NCBI GenBank assembly: GCA_036563615.1
Contig: DATCMB010000014.1
Span: forward strand, 1-64,000
Length of the DNA: 64,000 bases
Direction of reading: 5' to 3'
Origin: Candidatus Binatia bacterium
GTDB lineage: Bacteria > Desulfobacterota > Binatia > UBA12015
Positions 21,389 to 29,872 of this stretch are shown here, in pieces; within the stretch, counting starts at the first letter, position 1; each line of letters opens with the position of its first letter. The notes below the pieces were generated by a model that was not told the DNA's origin, searched no databases, and saw only the letters and a program-made list of their open reading frames with translations. A program made the position numbers and the translations under genes.

Positions 21389-22483
21389 GTGAGCGCCAAG
21401 AAGCTGTCTCGTCTGCCGAAGATCGAACCCCTGGCGATCTCGCCCGGGATCTCGGTGCAGGACCTCGTCGATCGCTGCTTCCTGTCCTACAACGCCGGAC
21501 GCCTGCGCGAGGCCTGCCAGCTGTTCTCGCGTCGCATGCTCGAGCCCGACGTCACGGTCGGCTTGAGCCTGACCGGCGCGCTGACCCCCGCGGGCCTCGC
21601 GACCTCGGCGCTCGTGCCGCTGATCGAGGCCGGCTTCATCGACTGGATCGTGTCGACCGGCGCCAACCTCTACCACGACACGCACTACGGCATCGGCCTC
21701 GCCATGCACCAGGGCAACCCGACGGTGAGCGACGTCGAGCTGCGCAAGGAAGGCGTCGTCCGGATCTACGACATCTTCTTCGACTACGACGTGCTGCTGA
21801 AGACCGACGCCTTCTACCGCGAGGTCGTCCGTCAGCCGGAGTTCCAGCAGGAGATGGGCACGGCGGAGTTCCACTGGAAGGTGGGACGCTACGTCGCCGA
21901 GCGCGAGCGCGCGCTCGGACTCACCCGCAAGTCGCTCCTCGCGGCGGCGCACGAGCACGGCGTGCCGATCTACACCTCGTCGCCGGGCGACTCGTCGATC
22001 GGCATGAACGTCGCGGCGCTCGAGCTCGAGGGCAGCAAGCTGCGCATCAACCCCTCGCGCGACGTCAACGAGACCGCCGCCATCGTCTGGAACGCGAAGC
22101 AGTCGGGCGGCAAGAGCGCCGTCTTCATCCTCGGCGGCGGCTCGCCGAAGAACTTCGTCCTGCAGACCGAGCCGCAGATCCAGGAGGTCCTCGGCCTCGA
22201 CGAGAGCGGGCACGACTACTTCATCCAGATGACCGACGCCCGCCCGGACACCGGCGGCCTCTCCGGCGCGACGCCGGCCGAGGCGGTGAGCTGGGGCAAG
22301 ATCAACCCCGACGCCCTGCCCGACACCGTGGTCTGCTACGTCGACTCGACGATCGGCCTGCCCGTGCTCGCCGCCTACGCGCTCGCGACCCACGCGCCGC
22401 GCAAGCCGCGCCGCCTCTATGAGCAGCGCGATGCGCTCCACGAGGAGCTGCGCAAAGCCTATCTCGCTCGCCTCGGCAAGTGA
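21389..22483 (+). CDS. Deoxyhypusine synthase-like protein
   Basis: A 364-residue NAD/spermidine-type enzyme of the deoxyhypusine synthase family. Landmarks include [49 protein letters not shown] and, near the C-terminus, [14 protein letters not shown]. In eukaryotic deoxyhypusine synthase the lysine of the WGK motif forms the enzyme-substrate intermediate, and it is kept here. Bacteria lack eIF5A, so the likely role is polyamine metabolism (homospermidine-like) or another aminobutyl transfer. The start is GTG at 21389; no ATG lies nearby in frame. Confidence 0.9.
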   Translation: MSAKKLSRLPKIEPLAISPGISVQDLVDRCFLSYNAGRLREACQLFSRRMLEPDVTVGLSLTGALTPAGLATSALVPLIEAGFIDWIVSTGANLYHDTHYGIGLAMHQGNPTVSDVELRKEGVVRIYDIFFDYDVLLKTDAFYREVVRQPEFQQEMGTAEFHWKVGRYVAERERALGLTRKSLLAAAHEHGVPIYTSSPGDSSIGMNVAALELEGSKLRINPSRDVNETAAIVWNAKQSGGKSAVFILGGGSPKNFVLQTEPQIQEVLGLDESGHDYFIQMTDARPDTGGLSGATPAEAVSWGKINPDALPDTVVCYVDSTIGLPVLAAYALATHAPRKPRRLYEQRDALHEELRKAYLARLGK

Positions 22484-22546
22484 GCGCTGATTGGCATGGG
22501 GACGCGCTGACGGATCCGCAAGAAACAATAGCGGAAATGCGGGTCT

Positions 22547-22607
22547 TGCAGAGTTGCGCGATCGCTTGAACGGATTTTTCGATGGTTCTGGTGGCACCGG
22601 GCTTGCT
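22547..22607 (+). promoter_or_regulatory. Sigma-54-type promoter with upstream 17-bp element
   Basis: TGGCACCGGGCTTGCT (22592-22607) has GG and GC separated by 10 nt and matches the -24/-12 consensus at nearly every position. A 17-bp element TGCAGAGTTGCGCGATC (22547-22563) lies 45 nt upstream and recurs at 34874-34890 before another such promoter. The 324-nt gap 22484-22807 is AT-richer than its surroundings, contains this promoter and a pyrimidine-rich leader (about 22735-22760), and no convincing gene. Confidence 0.5.
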
Positions 22608-22807
22608 GAACGCCCAGGCCGACCGGGCGATCTACCGGATACCGAGATCCTGGCTCACGCACCCGAGCAAACTGACCTCTCCGCCCACATCGTAACCGTA
22701 CCCTGAGACCCTGAACCTGCGATCGCCCGGTCACGCTTCTTCTTCCTCTCTCCTCTCTCCCGCGTCGCTCCTGAAGCCCCGTCGCCCGTGCTAGCCTGAG
22801 CCGGCCG

Positions 22808-23260
22808 ATGGCCGAAGCCGGTCCCGCACGAGGCGACGACCCGCGCGCGCCCGTGGTCTTCTTCGACGGCGCGTGCCCGCTGTGTAACCGCAGCGTTGCG
22901 TTCCTCGCGGCCAAGGACCGCGCCGGACGCCTGCGCTTGGCCCACCTGCAGGGACGCTTCGCCCAGGAGACGCTCGACCCGGAGCTGCGCGACGTCGGCC
23001 TCGACGGCAGCGTCGTGGTCCTCGAGCCCGCGGCTGGCGGCGGCGCCGGGCGGGTCAGCCTGCGCAGCGCCGCGGTGCTGCGCGCCCTCGCGCACGCGAC
23101 CGACCGGCCGTGGCTCGCGCGGCTCGCCGAGCGGCCGATGGTCGTGCGGCTCCTCGACCCGCTCTACCGCTTCGTCACCCGCCGGCGCGATCGCTGGTTC
23201 GGACGCGAGCCGGCGTGCGTCATGCCCGATCCCGAGCTGCGCGCGCGCTTCCTCGACTGA
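22808..23260 (+). CDS. DCC-family thiol-disulfide oxidoreductase-like protein (DUF393)
   Basis: A 150-residue protein with the family signature FFDGACPLCNRSVAFL near the N-terminus (the DGxCPLC dithiol), then the conserved LAHLQG and the SLRSAAVLRAL and W..R.RDRWFGR blocks. DUF393 proteins have a thioredoxin-like fold, and their substrates are unknown. The gene is about 200 nt downstream of the sigma-54-type element at 22592. It is convergent with the aminotransferase gene, 12 nt apart. Confidence 0.88.
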   Translation: MAEAGPARGDDPRAPVVFFDGACPLCNRSVAFLAAKDRAGRLRLAHLQGRFAQETLDPELRDVGLDGSVVVLEPAAGGGAGRVSLRSAAVLRALAHATDRPWLARLAERPMVVRLLDPLYRFVTRRRDRWFGREPACVMPDPELRARFLD

Positions 23261-23272
23261 GGCGGCGGCCGG

Positions 23273-24418
23273 TCAGCGGTAGAACGACGCGATCGCCTCG
23301 ACCACCCGCTGCTGCTGCTCGTCGGTGAGCTCGGGGTACATCGGCAGCGCCAGCACCTCGGCGGCGGCGCGCTCGGTCTCCGGCAGATCGCCCGCGCGGT
23401 AGCCGAGCGACGAGAAGCAGCGCTGCAGGTGCAGCGGGATCGGATAGTAGATCTCGCTGCCGACGCCGCGCTCGGCGAGGTGCGCGCGCAGCTCGTCGCG
23501 CCGCGGGACGCGCACGACGTACTGGTGGAAGACGTGCCGCGCGCCCGGCGCGACCGTCGGACGCCGCACGATCCCGTCGAGCCCGGCGGCGCCGATCAGC
23601 TCGTCGTAGACCGCCGCGCGACGGATGCGCGCCTCGGTCCAGGCCGCGAGATGGCGCAGCTTCACCGACAGGATCGCCGCCTGGAGCGCGTCGAGCCGGC
23701 TGTTGATCCCGACCTCGACGTGCTCGTAGCGCTTCTCCGAGCCGTGCTCGCGCAGCCGGCGGACGCGGGCGGCGAGCATGCCGTCGCCCGTCGTCACCAG
23801 GCCGGCGTCGCCCGCCGCGCCGAGGTTCTTCGTCGGGTAGAAGCTGAAGCAGCCGAGGTCGCCCCACGCGCCCGCCGCGACGCCGTCGCGCGAAGCGCCG
23901 ATCGCCTGCGCCGCGTCCTCGACGATCGGCAGGCGGTGCTGGCGCGCGACCTCGTCGAAGGCGCGCACGTCGACGCACTGCCCGTAGAGGTGCACCGGCA
24001 GGATCGCGCGCGTGCTCGGCGTGACCGCGCGCGCGGCCGCGTTCGGATCGAGCAGGAAGTCGTCCGGCCGGATGTCGGCGAACACCGGCACCGCGCCGAT
24101 GCGCACGATCGCCGACGCGGTCGCGAAGAAGGTGAAGGCGCTGGTCACCACCTCGTCGCCAGGTCGAACGTCGAGCGCGAGCAGCGCGAGCAGCAGCGCG
24201 TCCGAGCCCGACGCGCAGCCGATCGCGTGCGACACGCCGATCGCCTGCGCGACTTCGCTCTCGAAGGCGGCGACGCGCTCGCCGAGCACCCAGCGTCCGC
24301 TGCGCAGCACCTCGAGCACGGCCGGCTCGAGCTCGTGCGCGATCGCAGCGTACTGCGCACGAAGGTCGAGCTGCGGGATGGGATCACCGCTCATGGGGTC
24401 GTCGTTCGGTTGGGTCAC
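23273..24418 (-). CDS. DegT/DnrJ/EryC1 (WecE/ArnB-type) sugar aminotransferase
   Basis: A 381-residue PLP enzyme that aminates nucleotide-sugars for surface polysaccharide. Motifs: [51 protein letters not shown], and [16 protein letters not shown] holding the Schiff-base lysine. GTG 24418 is preferred, as it overlaps the glycosylphosphotransferase stop (GTGA), indicating coupling; an ATG at 24394 is the alternative. The pair probably serves exopolysaccharide or O-antigen assembly. Confidence 0.92.
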   Translation of the reverse strand: MTQPNDDPMSGDPIPQLDLRAQYAAIAHELEPAVLEVLRSGRWVLGERVAAFESEVAQAIGVSHAIGCASGSDALLLALLALDVRPGDEVVTSAFTFFATASAIVRIGAVPVFADIRPDDFLLDPNAAARAVTPSTRAILPVHLYGQCVDVRAFDEVARQHRLPIVEDAAQAIGASRDGVAAGAWGDLGCFSFYPTKNLGAAGDAGLVTTGDGMLAARVRRLREHGSEKRYEHVEVGINSRLDALQAAILSVKLRHLAAWTEARIRRAAVYDELIGAAGLDGIVRRPTVAPGARHVFHQYVVRVPRRDELRAHLAERGVGSEIYYPIPLHLQRCFSSLGYRAGDLPETERAAAEVLALPMYPELTDEQQQRVVEAIASFYR

Positions 24419-25974
24419 GGCGCGACGCGGTCGCGCAGGATGGCGGGGATGGTGCGCAGCGCGATCTCGAGGTCGAGGCGCAGCGACCAGCGGTCGATGT
24501 ACTCGAGGTCGGCGCGCAGTCCGGAGAGGAACGGCTGGCCGAGGCGGTTGCTCACCTGCCAGAGGCCGGTGATCCCGGGCGGCATCGAGAAGCGCTTGCG
24601 CTGCCACGGCTCGAAGCCGGAGATCTCGCTCGGCAGCATCGGCCGCGGCCCGATCAGGCTCATGTCGCCGAGCAGGACGTTGATCAGCTGCGGCAGCTCG
24701 TCGAGGTCGAAGCGGCGCAGCACGCGGCCGACGCGGGTCACGCGCGGGTCGCGGCGCAGCTTGAAGATCGGTCCGTCGGCCTCGTTGAGGTCGTGCAGCA
24801 CGTCCTTCAAGTGCTCCGAGCCCTCGTACATGCTGCGGAACTTGAACATCTTGAAGCGCCGCTTGTTGAGCCCGATGCGCTCCTGGACGAAGAACACCGG
24901 CCCCGGCGAGTCGAGCTTGATGGCGATCGCGATGATCAGCCAGAGCGGCGCGGTCGCGAGGATCAGGATCGGCGCCAGCACGAGGTCGATCGCCATCTTG
25001 ACGGCGCGCCCCCAGGGCCAGTGCTCCTGCGGGTTCACCGACAGCAGGCGCTGATCCGCCATCTGCTCGAGGGTCGCGCGCTCGAGACCCGCGCCGAGCG
25101 CGTCGAGCGCGAGGTGCAGGACGACGCCCTCGCGGTCGCACGCCTGGATCAGGTAGCCGATCTCGCGCGCGCTGAACGCGTCGGTCGCGACCGCGACCTC
25201 GTCGATCGCCTCGCGGCCGAGGAACTCCGCGAGCGAGGTCAGCATCGGCGGATCGCCCGACGTTCCGGATCGGCTCTCGCCGAGCACGGAGCGCTCGGGC
25301 GCGCGTAGCGCCTCGGGCGACAGGCGCGCGACCACCGTGACCCCGAACGCCGCCTCGTCGGCGAGCACGCGCGCGAAGCGCTCGGTCGTCTCGTCGTCGC
25401 CGATCAGCAGGACGCGCGCCGCCCCCGCACCCGACGCGCGCAATCGACTCGCGACGTGGCTGAAGACGACCCGCGCCGTCGACAGCAGCACGACCGCGCT
25501 CACGCCGTAGAGACCGACGAACAGACGGCTCACGTAGCTGAGCTTGAAGACGAACAGCACCGCGAGCGTGAAGATCAGCGCGAGGCCGACGGCGGCAGCG
25601 GTGCGGCGCACGGCGTCCCAGAGGTGCAGCAGGCGCGACGACGCGTAGCAGTCGAGCCACCACATCGCGACCAGGGTCGCGATCGCGGCCACCGCCGCCG
25701 GCGCGATGTAGACCTCCGGGTCGTAGAGCCGCGTCAAGTCGGCGGGCAGCAGACGGGTCTTCGCGTAGTACGCGAGCGGGAACGCCAGCAGGAGAAGGAG
25801 CCCGTCGACGATCTGCGCGAGGTGGCGGAAGTGCGCGGCAGGACCGGCGCGCGCCACCGCGCGCTGGCGGCGAAAGCCGCTGCGCCCGTTGTTGCGATCG
25901 GGGCTCGGCGCGGCAGAACCCCCGGAGCTCAGGCCCGGGCCCACCCCGGCGTGCCTTCCCGCAACCGCGGCCAT
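24415..25974 (-). CDS. Polyprenyl glycosylphosphotransferase (WbaP/WcaJ-like sugar transferase)
   Basis: A 519-residue enzyme that starts polysaccharide synthesis by moving a sugar-1-phosphate to undecaprenyl phosphate. The N-terminal half has four hydrophobic helices and a Rossmann-like CoA-binding-type domain ([18 protein letters not shown]). The catalytic C-terminus shows [49 protein letters not shown] and [15 protein letters not shown] 25974 is chosen; a TTG at 26013 would add a proline-rich stretch. Coupled to the aminotransferase downstream. Confidence 0.93.
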   Translation of the reverse strand: MAAVAGRHAGVGPGLSSGGSAAPSPDRNNGRSGFRRQRAVARAGPAAHFRHLAQIVDGLLLLLAFPLAYYAKTRLLPADLTRLYDPEVYIAPAAVAAIATLVAMWWLDCYASSRLLHLWDAVRRTAAAVGLALIFTLAVLFVFKLSYVSRLFVGLYGVSAVVLLSTARVVFSHVASRLRASGAGAARVLLIGDDETTERFARVLADEAAFGVTVVARLSPEALRAPERSVLGESRSGTSGDPPMLTSLAEFLGREAIDEVAVATDAFSAREIGYLIQACDREGVVLHLALDALGAGLERATLEQMADQRLLSVNPQEHWPWGRAVKMAIDLVLAPILILATAPLWLIIAIAIKLDSPGPVFFVQERIGLNKRRFKMFKFRSMYEGSEHLKDVLHDLNEADGPIFKLRRDPRVTRVGRVLRRFDLDELPQLINVLLGDMSLIGPRPMLPSEISGFEPWQRKRFSMPPGITGLWQVSNRLGQPFLSGLRADLEYIDRWSLRLDLEIALRTIPAILRDRVAP

Positions 25975-26051
25975 CCCAGGGTGCGCGTTAGCCCAGTGCG
26001 GAAGGGGGCGCAAGGCACGCGCGCGGCGCGAAGCCGCGCGCGTGCGTCACG

Positions 26052-29000
26052 TCAATCTTCGAGCGGCAGCTCGCATCCCTTGAACGGGCGCGTCAGGTCG
26101 GCGTCGCCGCAGCGGTCGGTGCCGGCGCCGCCGTCGACCACGTCGTCGCCCTCGCCGCCGTCGAGCACGTCGGCGCCGAGCCGGCCGCGCAGCTGGTCGT
26201 TGCCCGGGCCGCCGATGAGGGTGTCGTCGCCGTGGTTGCCGACCAGGCGGTCGTTGCCGGCGCCGCCGTCGAGCAGGTCGTTGCCCGCACCGCCGCGCAG
26301 GATGTCGTCGCCGTCGCCGCCGTAGAGGAAGTCCTCGCCGCCGAGCGCGAACAACCTGTCGTTGCCCGGACCGCCGTAGAGACGGTCGCTGCCGCCGTTG
26401 CCACGGATCATGTCGTCGCCGTCGCCGCCGTAGATCACGTCGTCGCCGCGCGTGCCGATGATGCGGTCGCGCCCCGGCGTGCCGACGCACGGTCCGACCA
26501 CGCCGTTCACGCGGCAGCCCATCGTGATCGACCGCGCCTGCACCTCGAGCGGCTCGCTCGCGGCGCCCTGCGGATCGGTCACGTACGCCGTGATCACGTA
26601 CGTCCCGACGCCCGCGTAGACGTGCGTGAGGCTCACGCTGCCCTCCTCGCCGTCGATCGGCGACGTCGCGGTGGACTGCGTGCCGTCGCCCCAGTCGAGC
26701 GTCACCGTGTAGGTGCCCTCGGGCAGGACGTCGGTGAAGCGCGCGCTCACCGTGTACGGACGGTCCGGGATGATCGGCGCATCCGGCAGCTCGATCGCGA
26801 GCATCGTCGGCGGGACGTTGTCGACCGTCACCGTGCCGTTGAGCTCGGTGATGCCGCCGTCGCGGTCGCGGATGCGCGCGGCGACCGCGTTGTCGCCGAG
26901 CGTGGTCGCGACGCAGGTGGTCTCGGCGACGCCCGTCGTCGGCTCGCTCCACGGACCGAAGTCGGCGTCGTTCGGGCAGCGGAACGCGTACGAGAAGCCG
27001 GCCGCGCGGTCCGCGGGCGACGGATCGGTCGCGTCGGCGACCGAGACCACGAACGGCTCGCCGTGCTTGACGGGCTCCTCGGGGACGACGAGGCGCCCGC
27101 TCGGCGGAGCGTTCGTCACCGTCACCTGCGTCGTCCTGCTGCTGCCGTGCGCGCCGAACGCGTCGACCGCGGTCGCGCGCACGACGTACGTTCCTTCGTT
27201 CGCGAACGCGTGCGTCACCGAGCTGCCGCTCGCGGTCGCGCCGTCGCCGAACTCCCACACGAAGGACACGACGTCGCCGTCCGCGTCCGAGCCGGTCGCG
27301 GAGAAGCTCTGCGTGCCGCCCTCGACCGTCGAGCCGCTCGCGACGATGCCGGTCGCCGTCGGACGGTGGTTGATGCGCGCGCTGCGGCACGCGCCGCTCC
27401 AGTCGAGGTACGAGAACCACTTGCCCTGCTCGGTGTCGGCGGGGTCGGCGTCCTCGAGCGTGTCGCCCATCGCGACCGTGACGAACTCGTCGTTCGGCAC
27501 GCGCCACGCGCGGCGCTCCTTGCCGTCGCAGGCCTTGTAGTCGAGGCCCAGGTCGAGTGCGCGCACCGGGGTGCCGTTCTCGAGCGTCGCCTCGGTGTTG
27601 AGCCAGCCGTGGAACAGGCTCGCGCGCTGGAGCTCGTAGGGCGCGCTGCCGTCCCAGGCCTTGTACTGCAGCAGGTGGCGCGTCTCCGGGGTGCCGGTGA
27701 CGACCGGGTTGCCGTTCTGGTCGCGGATCGCCCAGGTGAGCGTCGTGTCGTGCGGCGGCGCGACCTCGTTCGTGAGATCGATCTCCGGCGCCATGGTCGC
27801 GACCAGGACGCGGAAGATCTCCTGCTTGCCCGCGTCGCTCTGCGCCAGCGCCGCGAGGTTCGGCCGCCCGGAGGTGAAGGTGTAGTTCTCCGACACCTGG
27901 TAGGTCGTCTCGGTCTCGCCCTGCGCGGTGCGCACGATGTTTTTGAGCTTGATGGGCAGCTCGCTGAACTCGATGATGTCGAGCAGCGTCGTGACCGCGG
28001 TGACGATCGCGAAGATCACCTCGAGAACGACCGCCGCGGCGCCGAGCGCCGAGACGAGCCGGATGCTGCTCGCGACCGTCTTGCCCGCCTCGGTGAGCGT
28101 CTTCGACGCGACGTAGGCAGACCGCCCCGCGAACGGGAAGAACGTGTTCGCGAACGCGGTCCAGCCGCCCGCCGCGTAGATCGCGCGCCCGATGGCGCCG
28201 GCCGCGACCAGCGACGTCCCGGCGCCGATGCTGAACGCGAGCGCCTTGTAGGTGTTGCCGAGCACCGAGGTGAAGCCCGGCGTGACGATCACGTCGCGGT
28301 CGGCGAGCGCGTAGCCGTACTCGAGGAACTGCTCGACCGTCGGGTGGCCGAAGACCGCGAAGACGTCGAACGGCGTCGGCACGCCGGCGCAGCGCATCGA
28401 CGTCATGTTGTCGTAGTGCTGGCGCAGGAAGTTGTCGAACGCGAAGCAGGTCTCGCCGTCGTCGAGGCCGAGCGCGATCTCCTCGTCGGTGCCCTCGTTC
28501 GGCGTCGGGTCGGTGTTCGGGATGCCGTCGACGCCGGGCGAGCAGCCGGTCGTCACGAAGTTCTTGAGGTTGCCGTTCTCGTCGCGCCCGAGCGTGACGA
28601 CGGTCGTGTTGGGCGAGTGCCAGTCGCAGGTCGCGTACTCGACCGCGTAGTGGAGCGAGTGGAACTGGTCGAGCGCGTTCTGCGCGACGTCGATGCGGCG
28701 CTGCCAGACGAGCATCTCGAGCCAGTCGTGAACGCGCTGCTCGTCCTCGCTGCGCTGGTTCGCGGGCTTGAGCAGGATCTCGAGGACGCGTCCGAAGATC
28801 TCCGCGCGCACCTGGTCGCGCGCCCAGATCGCGACCCGGTCGCGCTCGCTCGCCGGCAGCCCGTGGCGCGCGAGGACGTCGTCGATCGCGCCCTGCTCGA
28901 CCGCGTACAGCGCCTGCGTCGCGGGCAAGGTCTCGTCGCGCGTCACCGCGCCGGTGTCGGGGTCGTACATGCGCAGCTTCGCCTCCGGCCTGCGGAAGAA

Positions 29001-29510
29001 GCGCAGATGCGCGATCTCGATGTCGTCGTCGCCGTCGATCCAGCCGCCGTGGCCCGTGCAGATCGGCCCGCACACCGCGTCGCTCGGCTGTCCGTGGATC
29101 GAGAGGCTGAAGCCGTCGCGGCACTGACACGTGCCGGGCTCGCCGTCGGCCCAGCCGCCGTGGTTCAGGCAGGTGTCGGGCTGGTTGCAGACCTCCGCGT
29201 TCGGCGTGCCCTGGATCGGGAACGAGGTCAGGTCGGCGCAGTGGCAGAACTGGATGAGCGGGATGCCGCCGCCGCCGTTGCAGTCGGGGTCGTTCGGATC
29301 CTGCATGCACATGATGCCGCCCTCGGGCAGCGGCTCGCAGATCGAGCTGCAGATGCCGTTCGCGTTCGAATCGGCGTGCGCCCTGCGCACCCCGAGCACG
29401 GGCAGCGGAACCACCTGGGTGAGCGCCAGCGTGACGGCGAGCACCGACCACCACGAGGCGCGGATCCAGGGCTCGCGCGCCCGACGCTTCTCCGACGTTC
29501 CGGCGGCCAT
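26052..29510 (-). CDS. Giant exported protein: EGF-like Cys region, hydrophobic block, two PKD domains and RTX repeats
   Basis: About 1152 residues. A long Sec signal (about 20-47, ending RRAHA) is followed by a Cys-rich EGF-like region (about 54-155, with NHGGWADGEPGTCQC and TGHGGW). Residues 410-515 contain Gly/Ala-rich hydrophobic stretches that could insert in membrane. PKD domains lie at about 717-800 (FVWEFGDG, HAFANEGTYVV) and 903-995 (LDWGDG, HVYAGVGTYVI). Thirteen or so RTX calcium nonapeptides occupy about 1012-1135. A Sec signal with RTX repeats is unusual, as RTX proteins usually use type I secretion. ATG 29510 or GTG 29513 starts it, overlapping the small upstream gene. Function unknown: adhesin, toxin or matrix protein. 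Confidence 0.8.
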   Translation of the reverse strand: MAAGTSEKRRAREPWIRASWWSVLAVTLALTQVVPLPVLGVRRAHADSNANGICSSICEPLPEGGIMCMQDPNDPDCNGGGGIPLIQFCHCADLTSFPIQGTPNAEVCNQPDTCLNHGGWADGEPGTCQCRDGFSLSIHGQPSDAVCGPICTGHGGWIDGDDDIEIAHLRFFRRPEAKLRMYDPDTGAVTRDETLPATQALYAVEQGAIDDVLARHGLPASERDRVAIWARDQVRAEIFGRVLEILLKPANQRSEDEQRVHDWLEMLVWQRRIDVAQNALDQFHSLHYAVEYATCDWHSPNTTVVTLGRDENGNLKNFVTTGCSPGVDGIPNTDPTPNEGTDEEIALGLDDGETCFAFDNFLRQHYDNMTSMRCAGVPTPFDVFAVFGHPTVEQFLEYGYALADRDVIVTPGFTSVLGNTYKALAFSIGAGTSLVAAGAIGRAIYAAGGWTAFANTFFPFAGRSAYVASKTLTEAGKTVASSIRLVSALGAAAVVLEVIFAIVTAVTTLLDIIEFSELPIKLKNIVRTAQGETETTYQVSENYTFTSGRPNLAALAQSDAGKQEIFRVLVATMAPEIDLTNEVAPPHDTTLTWAIRDQNGNPVVTGTPETRHLLQYKAWDGSAPYELQRASLFHGWLNTEATLENGTPVRALDLGLDYKACDGKERRAWRVPNDEFVTVAMGDTLEDADPADTEQGKWFSYLDWSGACRSARINHRPTATGIVASGSTVEGGTQSFSATGSDADGDVVSFVWEFGDGATASGSSVTHAFANEGTYVVRATAVDAFGAHGSSRTTQVTVTNAPPSGRLVVPEEPVKHGEPFVVSVADATDPSPADRAAGFSYAFRCPNDADFGPWSEPTTGVAETTCVATTLGDNAVAARIRDRDGGITELNGTVTVDNVPPTMLAIELPDAPIIPDRPYTVSARFTDVLPEGTYTVTLDWGDGTQSTATSPIDGEEGSVSLTHVYAGVGTYVITAYVTDPQGAASEPLEVQARSITMGCRVNGVVGPCVGTPGRDRIIGTRGDDVIYGGDGDDMIRGNGGSDRLYGGPGNDRLFALGGEDFLYGGDGDDILRGGAGNDLLDGGAGNDRLVGNHGDDTLIGGPGNDQLRGRLGADVLDGGEGDDVVDGGAGTDRCGDADLTRPFKGCELPLED
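26109..26480 (-). repeat. RTX (GGxGxDxUx) nonapeptide-repeat coding block
   Basis: About thirteen consecutive 27-nt units encode variants of GGxGNDxLx (for example YGGDGDDILRGGAGNDLLDG), a calcium-binding parallel beta-roll at the C-terminus of the giant exported protein. Confidence 0.85.
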
Positions 29511-29716
29511 CACGACCGGTCCTCCTCGAGCCGGCGCTCGACGAACTGCTGGAGGCGGGTCCAGGAGTCGAAGCGGATCGCCTCGCCGGACGCGAGGTGC
29601 TCGGCGCGGCCGTCGAGCGGCGCCTCGCCGCCGAACTGGACGAGGAAGGCGCGGGCCGCGGGGAAGCGGACGGTGTGGGCCGCGCTCGTGGAGAAGGATC
29701 GGCTGTCGGTGCTCAT
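29510..29716 (-). CDS. Small conserved-looking protein coupled to the giant RTX protein
   Basis: A 68-residue soluble protein (MSTDSRSFSTSAAHTVRF and on to FVERRLEEDRS). The pattern RAFLVQFGGEA, then GRAEHLASGEAIRFDSW, then LQQFVERRL matches a short protein type I recall from many proteobacteria, of unknown function. That is recollection, not a search result. The frame is open far upstream, but only this part looks coding; ATG 29716 fits. Its stop overlaps the RTX start (TGA/GTG), so the two are probably translated together. It could be a chaperone or regulatory partner. Confidence 0.6.
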   Translation of the reverse strand: MSTDSRSFSTSAAHTVRFPAARAFLVQFGGEAPLDGRAEHLASGEAIRFDSWTRLQQFVERRLEEDRS

Positions 29717-29872
29717 GGCCGGCCGGGGTAGCGCCGAAACCTTCGAGCGGAACAGGGAGAAAGCGTTCGATTTGCGTTCAACCCGCGCGCGCGGACGAAC
29801 GGTGGACGATCTCCGCTCCGGGCCGTACCCTCGCATCGCCCGCGCCCGACCCGCCTGCAGCACGATGTCCCG

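Noticed and set aside
22491-22706. 71-codon plus-strand frame in the intergenic gap
   Set aside because: No Shine-Dalgarno or coding bias, and it overlaps the sigma-54-type promoter; more likely non-coding.
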